Shown piece by piece: positions 9,540 through 19,912 of a stretch of 64,000 bases of DNA (positions within the stretch are counted from its first letter, which is position 1; each line of letters opens with the position of its first letter). Origin of the DNA: Lunularia cruciata (Eukaryota > Streptophyta > Marchantiopsida > Lunulariales > Lunulariaceae). The DNA lies in the NCBI GenBank assembly GCA_948567375.1, contig OX419760.1, positions 8,060,001-8,124,000 on the forward strand, in the 5' to 3' direction. Both the position numbers and the translations under genes were made by a program. Under the pieces are notes generated by a model. The model worked only from the letters and a program-made list of their open reading frames with translations, did no database searches and had not been told where the DNA came from.

Positions 9540-10630
9540 GGATCTATGTTCCAGCCAAAGGTGATCTCTGACTTGTGCACCTTCAAGAAGCACATGATTT
9601 ACCAATTGTTGGTCACATGGGTGTAGACAAGACCTTGGGTACCCTCCAACAAAAATGGTGGTAGCCCAACATGGCATGAGATATTTGGGAGTTTATCCAA
9701 TCATGTGAGAGCTGCCAACACAACAAGGCTAATAACCAAAAACCGAGTAAACTCCTTCAACCACTCCCCATTCCATCTACTTATTGGAAACATGTGAACT
9801 TAGATCTCATCACATCCTTACACAAGACAAAACAAGGTCACATAGCCATTGTGGTGTTTGTGGATAAGCTTAGTAAGCAAATCCATTTGGCACCAATTGT
9901 TGATACTATGGATGCTCCAACCTTGGCGCAGATCTACTTCGACAATGTATTCAAGCATCATGGGATGTCGTGTGTACTCATCTCTGACCGTGATCCTTGC
10001 TTCACTGGAAAGTTTTGGCAAACACTCTTCTAGATACGTGGCACCAAGCTTGCATTGTCCACATCCTATCATCGACAAACTGATGGGCAAACTGAACGTG
10101 AAAATCACACCTTGGAGGATATGTTTTTTGCCTTTGTCAATGTTCACCATACCAATTAAGATGAATGTCTTGCAATTGCGGAGTTTTCATACAATAATTT
10201 CAAACAAGCAAGCACCGGATTCTCTCATTTCTTCCTCAATTTTGGCCAAGATCTACTTGTCCAGATTCCCTTCTTGCTCCTCCTCCATCTCATGTTCCTC
10301 ATACTTCAACCTTCTTGACCACCATATCCCAATCCCTCTAACAAGCCAAATCTCACCTCCTTATTGCCCAAAATTGTCAAAAACAATATGCAAACCACCA
10401 TCATTGTGATCTCACCTTTCAACTTGGTTATAAAGTCATGCTCTTGTCTAGTAATCTACCCCTTTCACTTGATACCCAAGTCTGTAAACTTACTCCTAAT
10501 TGGATAGGACCCTTTGAGGTCACACAACTCATTTCTCCTATTGCTTATCAACTTGCCTTGCCTTGTCATATGCACATCCACCCTGTCTTTCATATTTCCA
10601 AGTTCAAACCATTTGTTCCTAATCATCTTC
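9540..10630 (+). pseudogene. A1 integrase remnant
   Basis: The zinc-binding part is damaged. The core reads LDLITSLHKTKQGHIAIVVFVDKLSKQIHLAP (first catalytic Asp in the VDKLSK strand) and LISDRDPCFTGKFWQ (second Asp), in frame at 9794-10033. The block near 10080 still has the catalytic Glu in TDGQTERENHTLE, but in another frame. The C-terminal region PNWIGPFEVTQLISP and HPVFHISKFKPFVP is open at 10438-10630. Confidence 0.83.
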
Positions 10631-10659
10631 TTTTTCCTCTTGTGTCCAACCTCCTCCTC

Positions 10660-10810
10660 CTCCCATCCATATCAATGATCATGAGGAGTATGAAGTTGAT
10701 CATATCCTTGCACATCGTCACATTCAACAAGGCCACCAACAACATACAAAATACAAGGTCCCTTGGAAATGGTATCCCCTTCATGATGCCACATAGGAAC
10801 CTCTTTCTCA
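10660..10810 (+). pseudogene. A1 chromodomain
   Basis: After integrase, the frame NDHEEYEVDHILAHRH ... TKYKVPWKWYPLHDAT.EP has the chromodomain pattern (EYEVE.IL, then YLVKWKGYP..ATWEP in canonical copies). The Trp of TWEP is now a stop. In chromoviruses this domain sits at the integrase C-terminus and helps steer integration to particular chromatin. Confidence 0.78.
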
Positions 10811-10877
10811 TCTCCAAAATGAACAAGAGACCACTTAGGAGTTTGAAGCTTCAATGACAAAAAAGACATCCCCAACT

Positions 10878-10892
10878 AGCGGTGGGGGAATA
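10878..10892 (+). other. A1 polypurine tract
   Basis: AGCGGTGGGGGAATA lies directly before the 3' LTR. The same sequence precedes the A4 3' LTR. Confidence 0.8.
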
Positions 10893-11242
10893 TGTAACAA
10901 TATGGAGTTTAGCAATGAAGTTAGTTAGGGCTAATGAAGTAGAAAATAGGAAAAATTAGCCTAGAATAGTCTAAAAGTATCTAGGAAGCTTCTTGGGAAG
11001 CTTCCTGGCTAGCTTAGCTTGCACCCCAAGTAAGTAACTTCTAGAAGGAAGCTTCTAGAAGCTTCCAACTAGCTTAGCTTGCAAGCCAAGTATACGGTTT
11101 CTAGAAGGAAGCTTCTTGAGAAGCTTCTCAAAAGTCTTGTATCCTCCTTATAAATACCAGAGCCAAAGCTCATGGTAAGCATTTAGAGTTTACTTACATT
11201 CAGGTGTCCTCATATTTCTCTCTTCGGTTTTGGTCTTTTACA
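10893..11242 (+). repeat. A1 3' LTR
   Basis: A 350-bp LTR with a decayed heat-shock element (GAATAGTCTAAAA). It is shorter than the 5' LTR by loss of one AAGCTTCTTGAGAAGCTTCT-bounded segment. TATAAATA lies near 11149. It is followed by AGTGA, the right target duplication. Confidence 0.85.
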
Positions 11243-11247
11243 AGTGA

Positions 11248-11500
11248 CCTCATTGGATACCTATACTTGGAGACCTTGCAAGCTACTGCTGCACTTTCTG
11301 CCCATCCAAGAGGATGAGTAATCACTCCTTCCAAAATTGTATAACACATAAGGTCTGTAACCACGACATCCACTAGTATCACTTGATCATCTCGGACCAA
11401 GTATAAGTCTGCACTAACACGTATTGTTTGCAAAGCATATGAATGCTCACTCCAAGCCAAGTATCCACTCTCTTGTGCCATAGCAAACACTATGTTCCTA
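11248..11500 (-). pseudogene. LINE-1 restriction-like endonuclease (RLE) domain
   Basis: LINE-1 resumes after A1. The minus-strand frame reads FAMAQESGYLAWSEHSYALQ, then DDQVILVDVVVTDLMCYTILEGVITHPLGW and CKVSKYR. This aligns residue by residue with LINE-2 (25421-26029). The spaced acidic residues followed by K..KY fit the PD-(D/E)XK-type endonuclease of R2-like retrotransposons, which nicks the target to prime reverse transcription. Confidence 0.72.
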
Positions 11501-12075
11501 ATAGCATCATGGGTAGTTATCCTCTGTCCTCCAAAAGGACACTATGTCATATGGACTGCAATTACATCTAGTGTAGAACCACACTCACAAGTGAGTAATG
11601 AAGATACAGATAGATGGACCAAACCTAGGCAAAACCTCATTGCTAAAGAGAAAGTAATTGATGCAAGTTGGAATGCCCTAATGCTGGTCAAGCTAGGATC
11701 CAAGAGCAAAGATGTGCTCTAGTAGCTTAAGGAATTGATGAGTCAACTAAGAAAGAATGTAGTGTATGTTGATATTGTTGCTCTATCAAGGAAGATTGTA
11801 AATCTCTAGTCCAATCAGACAATAGTGAAGCAAAAGATGGAAGGTCCTTGCATGCTTGTGGGGATAGACTATCTCTCATATACCGCAATAACATCTAGAG
11901 AGAAAAGGATCCCTCCTCCACCTCTATCACATAAGTCTCTAAAATTGGCCTATCACCAACCACAAAACGAGAGGAAAGTAGAGGTGCCAAGAAAGCCTAA
12001 CTACCTAAAAGTGCTATGAGTGCCATCTCCTCCATAATAACAAGCCAACTCCTCAACACAGATTGTTAGAGATGT

Positions 12076-12960
12076 CTATCTACATGCCAAATCCCTTATC
12101 ACACACTCAAATGTCCTTGATCTGATAATATCACCAAAGACTTCCATAATCCTCTTATGAAAGGCTCTTAGACATGAGAGGAATGTCAAGGAGGGAGGAA
12201 CTATATGGAGGTGGTAAGTCGGTTGACATTTTAGGGTATACCAGATGAGTATACTAAATGCAACAAATAAATCTCCTAGTAAAGAAATGTCATCCACATG
12301 GAGAATGTCCTGTATAAGAGCAGCGTCTAAGAAGTATGTGATAAAATCCTTGGATCCTATTGGCATTCCAAGAACATGTAGTCTATTTGTACATGTGATA
12401 CACCCCTCTGGAAGCTCAAGGTGGGGAGGAATACCTAAAGGGGACCATGTCTTGCACTTTGACCCCTTGATTTTCAAGCCTACCAGATGTAGCTTGGTAG
12501 TCAGGTGGTCAAAGACATGCCTAATCTGATCCATAGGGCTCACAATGTGTGTATCATCTTCCAAGGAGAGAAATACACAACCCGACATAGCCAAAGTATC
12601 AAACAAGAGAGCTCTAAAGTAAGCCAATGGAAAATAAGGGTCCCCCTTAAAGGATCTCCTTGACGTGTACCAATAGCATACTCCAAGAAAATGACTTCCT
12701 CTTGTGAACAACCGTTTTGGTAGTAAAGGGACGCAAGAAAGCCATAAAAGACTACAAAAAAGGAATAAGACTCACCAAGGATCCACCAGCCTCCCTAAGC
12801 TCTCTAAAGATGGATGCTCGTGAGATGCTATTAAAAGCGTGCTCAATATCCACCTATAGGACAACCCACTTTGGATGGATATTTAGGAGTGCTCTAATGC
12901 TTAAGGATATAGCCTCACATCCTCCAAGTGTAGCTACTCAAAATTGATGCATACTAAGGT
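12076..12960 (-). pseudogene. LINE-1 reverse transcriptase
   Basis: Minus-strand RT in two frames. Motif A is LQVDIEHAFNSISRASIF (12757-12874; catalytic Asp codon at 12848-12850). Then FKGDPYFPLAYFRALLFDTL corresponds to the QGDPL block, and LEDDTHIVSP (Asp pair at 12553-12558) is motif C, where the family usually has YADDT. GLKIKGSKCKTWSPLGIPPHLELPEG and LHVLGMPIGS are the thumb motifs of this LINE type. A frameshift near 12712-12717 separates motif A from the rest. Similarity is to non-LTR rather than LTR RTs. Confidence 0.8.
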
Positions 12961-13812
12961 GATATCGGAAGTGAGAATGATGTTGAAGGACAATGGTGTG
13001 GTCGACCAAATGCAGAAACATCTTTCCAATAGCAATCAGTCTAATGCCCCAAGTTTCCTCCTCCATTGTGAAAAGTCAACTGGCACCTAACACATGACTA
13101 ATAGATATAGGAATGTCTCCTCTTGCTTTTGCTACAACCACTTTAAACAACTTGGTAAAACCTAGAAGGATCATCTGCCTGAATCTCCAAGATGCTCATA
13201 TACCATCATTAACAAGCCTCCTAAGGAAAGGCGAGGGGCAATGCACAACGCTTGTGCAAAAAGTGACCTTTCAAGACATAAAGGCTACTCAGGCTGATAA
13301 TCTAAGGCCTCTAGTAGTAATCCTTCTCCTACCATAGGATGCAGTGAGCATAGGGTAAAGATAGTCTCATCAATAGGCTAGCTATAGACAAAAGGTGTAG
13401 CACTCATGCTGATCTACTAAACTCTCCCATTTGACCCAATGTCCTACACAATCATAATCAAGTGGACTCTATGGTATCATGTGGCAAAACCTTTCTCCTA
13501 AAATGTGCAGCCGTAACAAACTCCTCTTGTAAGGTCACCTAATCCCCCACTTGGAATTGATGAAATCTAACAGCCACCTCTATGCCCCACATGTCCCTCT
13601 CTAGCATAACAAAGATACCATTGAAGGAGTAAGAGGAATAAGAACCACGCTAACTTGTCCAAGGAATCACATGCCAAACGATCAAGTGGTAGGGCAAAAG
13701 CCTATCTAGCCTCATCATGGAGTGTACAAGGTAGCCTATGGAATAGACTTGGACATGGAAAACTAGTCTCAAATAACCCCAAAATGCAACATGCCTCAGA
13801 AGCTAACCACTC

Positions 13813-14067
13813 TCACAACTCGATTGGTATCCCTCGAGCAGTCAACAAAGGGATAGAGGAAGCGTGCATAATTTTGAGTGTCATTGTTGTTGATGTGGTT
13901 GGTTGTCTCAAGTGAGCATCCCAAGTGGTCCAATCATAGTCCTTGTGCATCCTTCCTACATTGGTCTTTACCCCTTGCAAGGTAAAGCGTTGGTGACACA
14001 CGGGGCATGGTGTATCCCGAGCTGCTCTAGATCGCCCCACATGGAAAAGTGTAGCCATGGCTAGCAC
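13813..14067 (-). pseudogene. LINE-1 N-terminal zinc-finger region
   Basis: Minus-strand frame with DTPCPVCHQRF followed 12 residues later by RMHKDYDW, a C2H2-like finger near 13945-14010. R2-clade LINEs carry such fingers ahead of RT for target DNA binding. It lies upstream of RT in the correct order. Only one finger is visible and its final His is not certain. Confidence 0.55.
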
Positions 14068-14149
14068 AAGAATAATGATAATAACTCACAATGCTCTTCT
14101 CCATTTCTTCCCATACTTGCAAAATCACAACCGCTCACATCCCAACTCA

Positions 14150-14450
14150 CATGAGTAAATACTATCTCTCCAAACACTAAAAACTAAAAACTCTAAAATC
14201 TCACATCTCTAAAATTTTCAAACTAAGTTCTCATGGAATTGGAACATGAATACCAAGAGATTAAATTTGAGAACTCCGAGAGTGATATTATATATTGAGA
14301 GTGATGGGTCACATCACTCTCAATATATAATAATCACTCTAAACACCAAAAAACCTAAAAATTCACATAACTTTCTACTCAATTGTCCATAGTCTTCAAT
14401 CTAGGTACCAATGGAACCGAAATTGAAACATGAACAGAATCCACTATTCA
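14150..14450. repeat. Duplicated segment around a long hairpin, upstream of LINE-1
   Basis: Two diverged copies of a unit of about 175 bp can be seen: CCAAACACTAAAAACTAAAA...GGAATTGGAACATGAAT (14173-14250) and CTAAACACCAAAAAACCTAA...GGAACCGAAATTGAAACATGAAC (14338-14432). Between them lies a hairpin (14279-14340): arms 14288-14306 and 14312-14330 pair perfectly over 19 bp around loop GGTCA, and the outer AGAGTGA/TCACTCT arms extend it. It may be the 5' untranslated/promoter part of LINE-1, or an unrelated small element. Confidence 0.6.
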
Positions 14451-14564
14451 CTCAAATGCTATATGCTAGAGAGCACTCAGAAAATGCATATCTTTTGTCT
14501 CACATCTCTCCCTCTCCTCTCCCGAACTCCAAGTGATATCAGGGTGAGGATATATGAATGTTCC

Positions 14565-14666
14565 AGCTAAGGTAGGCCATACCTGTTGATGTAAATCCAT
14601 GAAGCTTGTGTAGTAAGCTAAGGTAGGCCATAAATGTTGATGTGAATCCATGAAGCTTGTGTACTA
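14565..14666. repeat. 51-bp tandem duplication
   Basis: Two copies start AGCTAAGGTAGGCCATA at 14565 and 14616 and end CATGAAGCTTGTGTA. The minus-strand open frame across it repeats HKLHGFTST but has no other sign of being a gene. Confidence 0.85.
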
Positions 14667-14926
14667 CAGTACAACCTGACAAAGTTCGTTGTGGAGTTGG
14701 CAATTTTATGTCGTGGTTATGTTCTGATCGCTTACGCAACGCAGTCTACCGTTCATTTCTCAACCTCTAGTTTTGAAAAAGGTATCGGACCTTCATGCAT
14801 TGTATCTTCTCTCTGCATATGCCTAAAGCATCACATAGACAGAGCCAGTTCATATGAGAATGCGTTTTGGAAATATAAAAGTGAAACAAGACATGTGAAA
14901 TCCTTACTGTTATTGTCATAATCCAT

Positions 14927-15125
14927 CCACGGTTCGTTCTGAATAGAGCTGTGCAGCTGAAACTGAACTGAAATCGGAGCACGGTTTCATGGCAGTCGAA
15001 CTGCATGTACCGATGTCTTTCAAGCATCGTTCTGAATATAGGTGCACTTACAGAGAGATCTGGAGCACGGTTGCATGCCAGTTCAACTGAAAGACCCTAC
15101 ATGTCCCTAGGCCTTTCAAGCATTT
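14927..15125. repeat. Diverged tandem duplication of about 87 bp
   Basis: The block CGGAGCACGGTTTCATGGCA (14973) recurs as TGGAGCACGGTTGCATGCCA (15061), with similar flanks GTTCTGAATA and CTTTCAAGCAT. The surrounding 14670-15400 holds no recognisable gene. Confidence 0.7.
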
Positions 15126-15177
15126 AGAACAGGTTTTCAAATCTGCCTTCGAAATTTGCCTTTGCCGTAAGCTCATC

Positions 15178-15310
15178 CACATAGCTTAGTGCGTGTTCGA
15201 ATCACTACACTAGGTCGACATCTCTCGTTAAATTCCCCGGCCATGACATGACGGGGTCAAGTTTGGTGCGTAAATTACTTATTAATATAAATATAAATAA
15301 ATCAATCAAA
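15178..15310 (+). repeat. Possible SINE-like repeat
   Basis: GTGTTCGAATCAC (15189-15201) resembles a pol III B box, followed by CCCCGGCCATGACATGACGGGG and a tail rich in ATAA (15285-15305). A related stretch, CCCCGGCCATAACATGAT...GGGG, occurs at 24399-24430, also followed by AT-rich sequence. No clear A box or target duplication was found, so this is tentative. Confidence 0.3.
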
Positions 15311-15417
15311 TGGATTATCTCATATGAAGAAATTAGTGTCCATCCAATTATAACTCTAGTCAAATACGGAAAGGTTCTGAGAGTTGTAAATACAAACTGA
15401 TGGGAATCCTTCCACCA

Positions 15418-16269
15418 CTATGTCAAATTTGTCCCTCTCTTAAGAAAATTAGAATAAAGCCGGTCAAAACTCTCAACAGCCTCGGCATAGTTTATTGTTG
15501 ATGGTATTTTCTCAATGAACTCTATATACCTAATCAAATGACAACAATAAGTAAATAAACTGGATAGATTTATATGATTTGAGATTTCCACCAAGAAAAA
15601 GCATTCCATTTAGAACGAGTTTCAGCCCGAGACTTTTGAGGCTTAGCCCTGATTTACCTCGTAAGCTTTTATCTTGATGAGCTCTTCCCATCCTTCTTCT
15701 TGTATCGCTCTTCTTTCCTTTTAGAATATGCTTTAGTCTGAATATAATCCTATACCCGACATATACTTGCGAATAAAGCGATGGATATCGCAATTGAAGC
15801 TTCCCAGAGTGGTAGGAAAGACCATAGATGACCTATCCTATACAAGACATATACAGTACTCAGGAATTTTATGAGGCCATGGATATTGCAGTCGAAGCTT
15901 CCTAGAGTGGTAGGCAAGACCATAGATCGAATCTAGTCTCAAGTCCGTATCCCCTTACGTCAGGCATAACTGGTTCTTATCAACTGAGTTCTTAAATAGG
16001 ATATGACTGCTGTTGTACAGCTCTGCTTGCTTGGTTAAAGAGCATGATTTCTTAACTTGAAAACCAATTTCTCGTGAAACTTCGTCGTAGAAATTAGTTG
16101 GTTTTCCAGATAATCCCCAAAGATGCCAAACCAATTTTTTTTCTCCTCTGGTCGTTAAAAAATACAGGGTTCCTTTAACGCTGCTTCCAAGTTCTACTGT
16201 GGAGTTATTCTCTCTCTTCATGGAAATATCGGTATGAAAAATATCATGAAGGAAAGAAAAAGGATACAA
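15418..16269 (-). other. Intergenic stretch with weak minus-strand coding traces
   Basis: The frame at 15955-16269 (104 codons, with RGEKKLVWHLWGLSGKPTNF) and frames at 15418-15609 and 15530-15793 look mildly protein-like, but none matches a family I know and they do not join through clear splice sites. The region also contains a diverged tandem duplication at 15749-15935. It may be a decayed gene or simply open sequence upstream of the methyltransferase gene. Confidence 0.25.
15749..15935. repeat. Diverged tandem duplication of about 90-98 bp
   Basis: CCTATACCCGACATATAC (15749) recurs as CCTATACAAGACATATAC (15837). ATGGATATCGCAATTGAAGC (15781) recurs as ATGGATATTGCAGTCGAAGC (15879), each followed by TTCC.AGAGTGGTAGG and AAGACCATAGAT. 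Confidence 0.8.
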
Positions 16270-16309
16270 GGAGCGTTAATGAGAAATGAACGCGAAGTCT
16301 TTATTTTTA

Positions 16310-16480
16310 GTTTTTATTATAAATAAAAATCAAAATTTAAATTTAAATTTAAATTTAAAACATTTATACATTGGATTTTTTTAAATTAACAATATTAAAA
16401 AATAAAAAAATTGAATAGAAAGTCCCAGATTATTACTATAAATTAATTGAATAATTAATAAGAAAAAAATTTATATTATT
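16310..16480. repeat. AT-rich block with AAATTT hexamer repeats
   Basis: Almost pure A/T sequence, including about four copies of AAATTT at 16334-16358. It lies about 0.7 kb upstream of the methyltransferase start codon; from about 16,590 the sequence is much richer in G+C. No convincing TATA box could be assigned. Confidence 0.7.
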
Positions 16481-17155
16481 TACATATTGGTTGAAATACA
16501 AAAATAACTATTTTGCAATTCACACGAGCCCGAGAACGCTGCAAAATGAATATACTCTCTGTTCTTATTCTGAAAGGCCGATGACCACAATAGTTCTGTG
16601 GGCCCCACCGCTCGCGCGGCTCTTCCTTTCCAAAAGGGGTCTTCCGTCTTCAACCAACATAAACAGCAAAGAGTCAAAAGTCTTCCACCTGAAAGGCTAC
16701 ACATCCTGTGAATCTGACTAAACGCCGCATCTCACATGGAAGATCCCAAAGACACACAACCAACACACGGTCCCAGGCCCCAGACCCTCAACGAACGAAA
16801 GAAGTGTCCTCCGTTAGCCACGAAGGAAGGAAGAAGTTGAGGTTACAGTAGCATCGCCTGCCTGCCTGGGTCGTGAATCTATCTCTCGAATCGCCGCAAC
16901 TTCCACCAGAATCTGAGAATCTCTTCGCAACGGGTGATTCGGGATTCAATTCGACACTCGGGAGGTGGTAGGCGGTGGCCAGGCACGACGGTCTGGACTC
17001 TGCAGCTCCATGGCTGGGGAGAGAGCAATTCGGGAGAGTATTTTAGGGAGTGGAAGTCGGCATTGTGTGCTTGAGGATTTGTGGAGTTTGAGTTGAGAGG
17101 TTAAGGTGACTGAGGAGGAAAATTTCTGGTGGGGAGGAAACCGTAGCTGCTGAGG

Positions 17156-19912
17156 ATGGCATCGATCTCGCAGGCTTTCTCTTCCGCTGTGGGCTGTTGT
17201 TCGAGGAATTTGGTGGCGGATGGATTCTCTAGCTTGGGTCAAGAGTTGGAGGGCAGGGAAGCAGCTTCTGCTGTTAAGATCTTGAAGACTTTTTCTCTGT
17301 GCAAAACTTCCAATTCCTCCAGGTTCAACTCTTCCTGCAGAAGTTTCTCTGGGCCTTCGTCTTCTTCTTCTTCTTTTCAATTTTTGAACTCCAAATCCTC
17401 TGCTTCAGTGTCATTTCGGCATCAGCTTGGTCAGGACGGAGAAAAAAACCACATAGGAACAGCTAAGCTCTGTGTTGCGAAAGCTGGGGGTTCAAAGAGC
17501 TCTGAGATTTCTCCGTTTACTGAGAAGTACTCGCCCAAGAAAAAACGGGGTGGGGGTTTGCTGGTTGATATCACCCGGGACTACAGAAATAATTCAGGAT
17601 TCAATTTTCCAGCTCAAAGAAATTCTCATCCCGATTTCGACGAGAATCAGAGTAAAACTCTTCGTGACCAGTTTGTTTGCCCACCAGTAGGAGAAGCCTC
17701 GAGTGAGTCTGACACTTCAAACAGTGCACAGGATGGAGAGAATCGTGCTGATTCCCACGAAATATCTTCTCAGCTTCCTGAGCTCAGAGAAGTGTTGGTT
17801 TTGTTACGAGAGAAATGGAACGAGGAGGCTGCTGTTGGGAAGAGGAAAAGCGGTCCTGGAAACGTCTTTTTGGTAGGGACTGGTCCTGGTGATCCAGAGC
17901 TGCTCACTGTCAAAGCTCTCAAGCTTATGCAGAGCGCTGATTTGGTGTTGTATGATCGTTTGGTGTCGACTGATATTTTGGATCTCGTACACCCCGGTGC
18001 ACGGCTGCTTTACGTCGGAAAAACTTCTGGCTTCCACAGCCGTACTCAGGTACATTTGGCTTAATGCTATCACTCGAGAAAGACACTATCGTATGAAAGT
18101 GTCCACTCAGATTGTTGGGGCGTCTTAGGATTTTTCTTTCAGTTTCGTAATATATTCCTCAGCTCAGTTTGAGAGGAATTTTAGATTGGATGTGAAATAT
18201 GAGATTAATTTAATGCAGTTTTTGAGGAGTTGAGCGTCTTGTTCAAGATTTGTATCAACGTACACCAAGTCAAAATGAGATTACCACGATCTTACCAGGG
18301 TCTTACCTCTCCGTCCACATCAGTTTTGCATCCAGTTAAACTAGTGAAACAAGATGCAGACACCACCATATCAGCAAGTATATTGTCGCCTTGAGATTTA
18401 ATGCCTGGAGATTTACGGTTATGTCCTTCCCGAATTGTGCAGGAAGAGATACACGAACTGCTACTGAACTTCGCAGAAGCAGGAGCTACTGTAGTAAGGC
18501 TGAAAGGAGGCGATCCTTTGGTATGCGGAATTATATTCTCCCGTGATAGTTTTAGTGCTTTCAGTTTGGATAGATTGTCGTTGGGCGCTTGTGTCGCACA
18601 GAGGTAGCCCTCTACTAGCCGATTCGTTACTAGAAGGTTACTTCTGTTACATGGAAAAAGAGCTTTCCTTTTGGTGATTGAAATTTCGAAAGTTTTAGTA
18701 AGTGGATTTTAGATAGTTTGGATTCAATCGATGGATGTCATCCATTTGTTGATGCCCGTAGCAGACAATTTGTAATTTTGACCACTCGGTCATTTTGATC
18801 TTGCTTCCATCAGGTGTTTGGTCGAGGTGGTGAGGAAATGGACTTTCTCCAAGAGCAGGGAATACGGGTACAAGTAGTTCCTGGTACGTGGCATTATCAA
18901 CAAGCCAACAGTATCCTGCAGTTTTCTGGCTGAAAATTACTAGTTCAAGTATGAAAGAGAGATAATAGAACCGCGCGTAAGTGTTGGCAGAAACAATTTC
19001 ATGCTAGTGAAAGCCTCATTGAAATCAATTGTTTGCCAATGTTACAGTGGAGGTCCATTAGTCTTTACATCCTATGCTCAGCACAGTACCCATACATCTT
19101 ATACACGGTGCTTCTCTTCCAGGAATTACTGCTGCATCAGGGATTGCAGCTGAACTTGGAATTCCACTGACACACCGAGGAGTTGCTAACAGGTATGTGA
19201 AGTTCCAGAGAGAGATTTGAAGTTAAATTGTTGATGATTTGCTTTCTTCTGTCCTACGTGTGAGTATGCCACTTGTGCAATGCATACGACCTGACCTGGA
19301 ACTTTTACTGCCAAATTCTAGTGTCAGATACCTCACCGGACACTCTAGGAAGGGAGGTGATGATCCACTTTACGTTGCGGACCAAGCCGCAGATCCAGAC
19401 TCTACTTTGGTAATCTACATGGGATTAGCCACTCTGCCAGTACTTGCAGCAAAACTATTGGCCAACGGGTTAAGTCCAAACACTCCGGCTGCTGCTATCG
19501 AACGTGGTACCACAGCCCAACAACGCACGGTAAGTCCAAGAACTTTTACCTCTTTCAAGAATAGATATTGAGGATTTGACTCCATGTTACATACATCAGA
19601 GGACTAGTATATTCTATGCTGTTATGTGGAGTTTTCCTCCTATTCGTCGATCGTAACTGGAAAGATTGACGTTGTTGTGTACCACAGGTCTTTGCAACTT
19701 TGTCTGATCTGTCGACTGAGGTAAAGAAGGTGGAGCTAGTGTCACCGACTCTTATTTTCATAGGGAAGGTGGTATCCCTATCTCCCATGTGGCCGTTCAA
19801 TGAAGTGTCTTCATCTGAGTTATCTTCAGTTGCAACTATTAAGAGAGTTGTAACAGAACCTCGAGACAGGAGAAAACGGGGTCCTGATCCAGCTCTTCCT
19901 AGCCAACAGTAG
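17156..19912 (+). CDS. UPM1: Uroporphyrinogen-III C-methyltransferase (SUMT), plastid siroheme synthesis
   Basis: The enzyme transfers two methyl groups from S-adenosylmethionine to uroporphyrinogen III, giving precorrin-2, the first step toward siroheme, the cofactor of plastid nitrite and sulfite reductases. Six exons fit: 17156-18049, 18443-18520, 18814-18883, 19123-19192, 19322-19529 and 19688-19912. They total 1545 nt (514 residues), all introns are GT-AG, and every phase closes. The methylase domain starts near residue 236: FLVGTGPGDPELLTVKAL (SAM-binding loop, about 238-255), YVGKTSGFHS, RLKGGDPLVFGRGGEE across introns, VVPGITAASGIAAELGIPLTH, SVRYLTGH, and near the end LIFIGKVVSLSPMWPF. 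The first ~235 residues are Ser-rich and poorly conserved in type, consistent with a plastid transit peptide plus a linker longer than in family members I know. The first ATG of the frame is taken as the start. It is the only gene in the window with no visible damage. Confidence 0.93.

Larger units (their letters stand above)
1280..11242 (+). mobile_element. Chromovirus A1 (Ty3/gypsy), complete frame with nested insertions
   Basis: The element runs from a 5' LTR (1280-1699) through an iMet-type primer site, gag, protease, RT, RNase H, integrase and chromodomain to a purine tract and 3' LTR (10893-11242). The 5-bp duplication is GGTGA (1275-1279) / AGTGA (11243-11247); the uninterrupted target in LINE-2 (near 25627) reads GAGGTGACC. 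Removing the insertions at 2917-6552 and 8853-9535 leaves about 5.6 kb, the same size as A4. All reading frames carry stops or frameshifts, many explained by C-to-T or G-to-A changes. Order in time: LINE-1, then A1, then solo LTRs A2 and B1, then A3 within A2. Confidence 0.88.

Noticed and set aside
15170-15215. Possible tRNA gene at GTGTTCGAATCAC
   Set aside because: Only a T-loop-like piece fits; no acceptor stem, D-arm or anticodon arm could be folded around it.
16946-17380. Minus-strand frame of 144 codons starting with an Arg-rich run
   Set aside because: It lies antisense to the UPM1 5' end and its Arg/Pro bias comes from the complementary GC- and CTT-rich transit peptide sequence.
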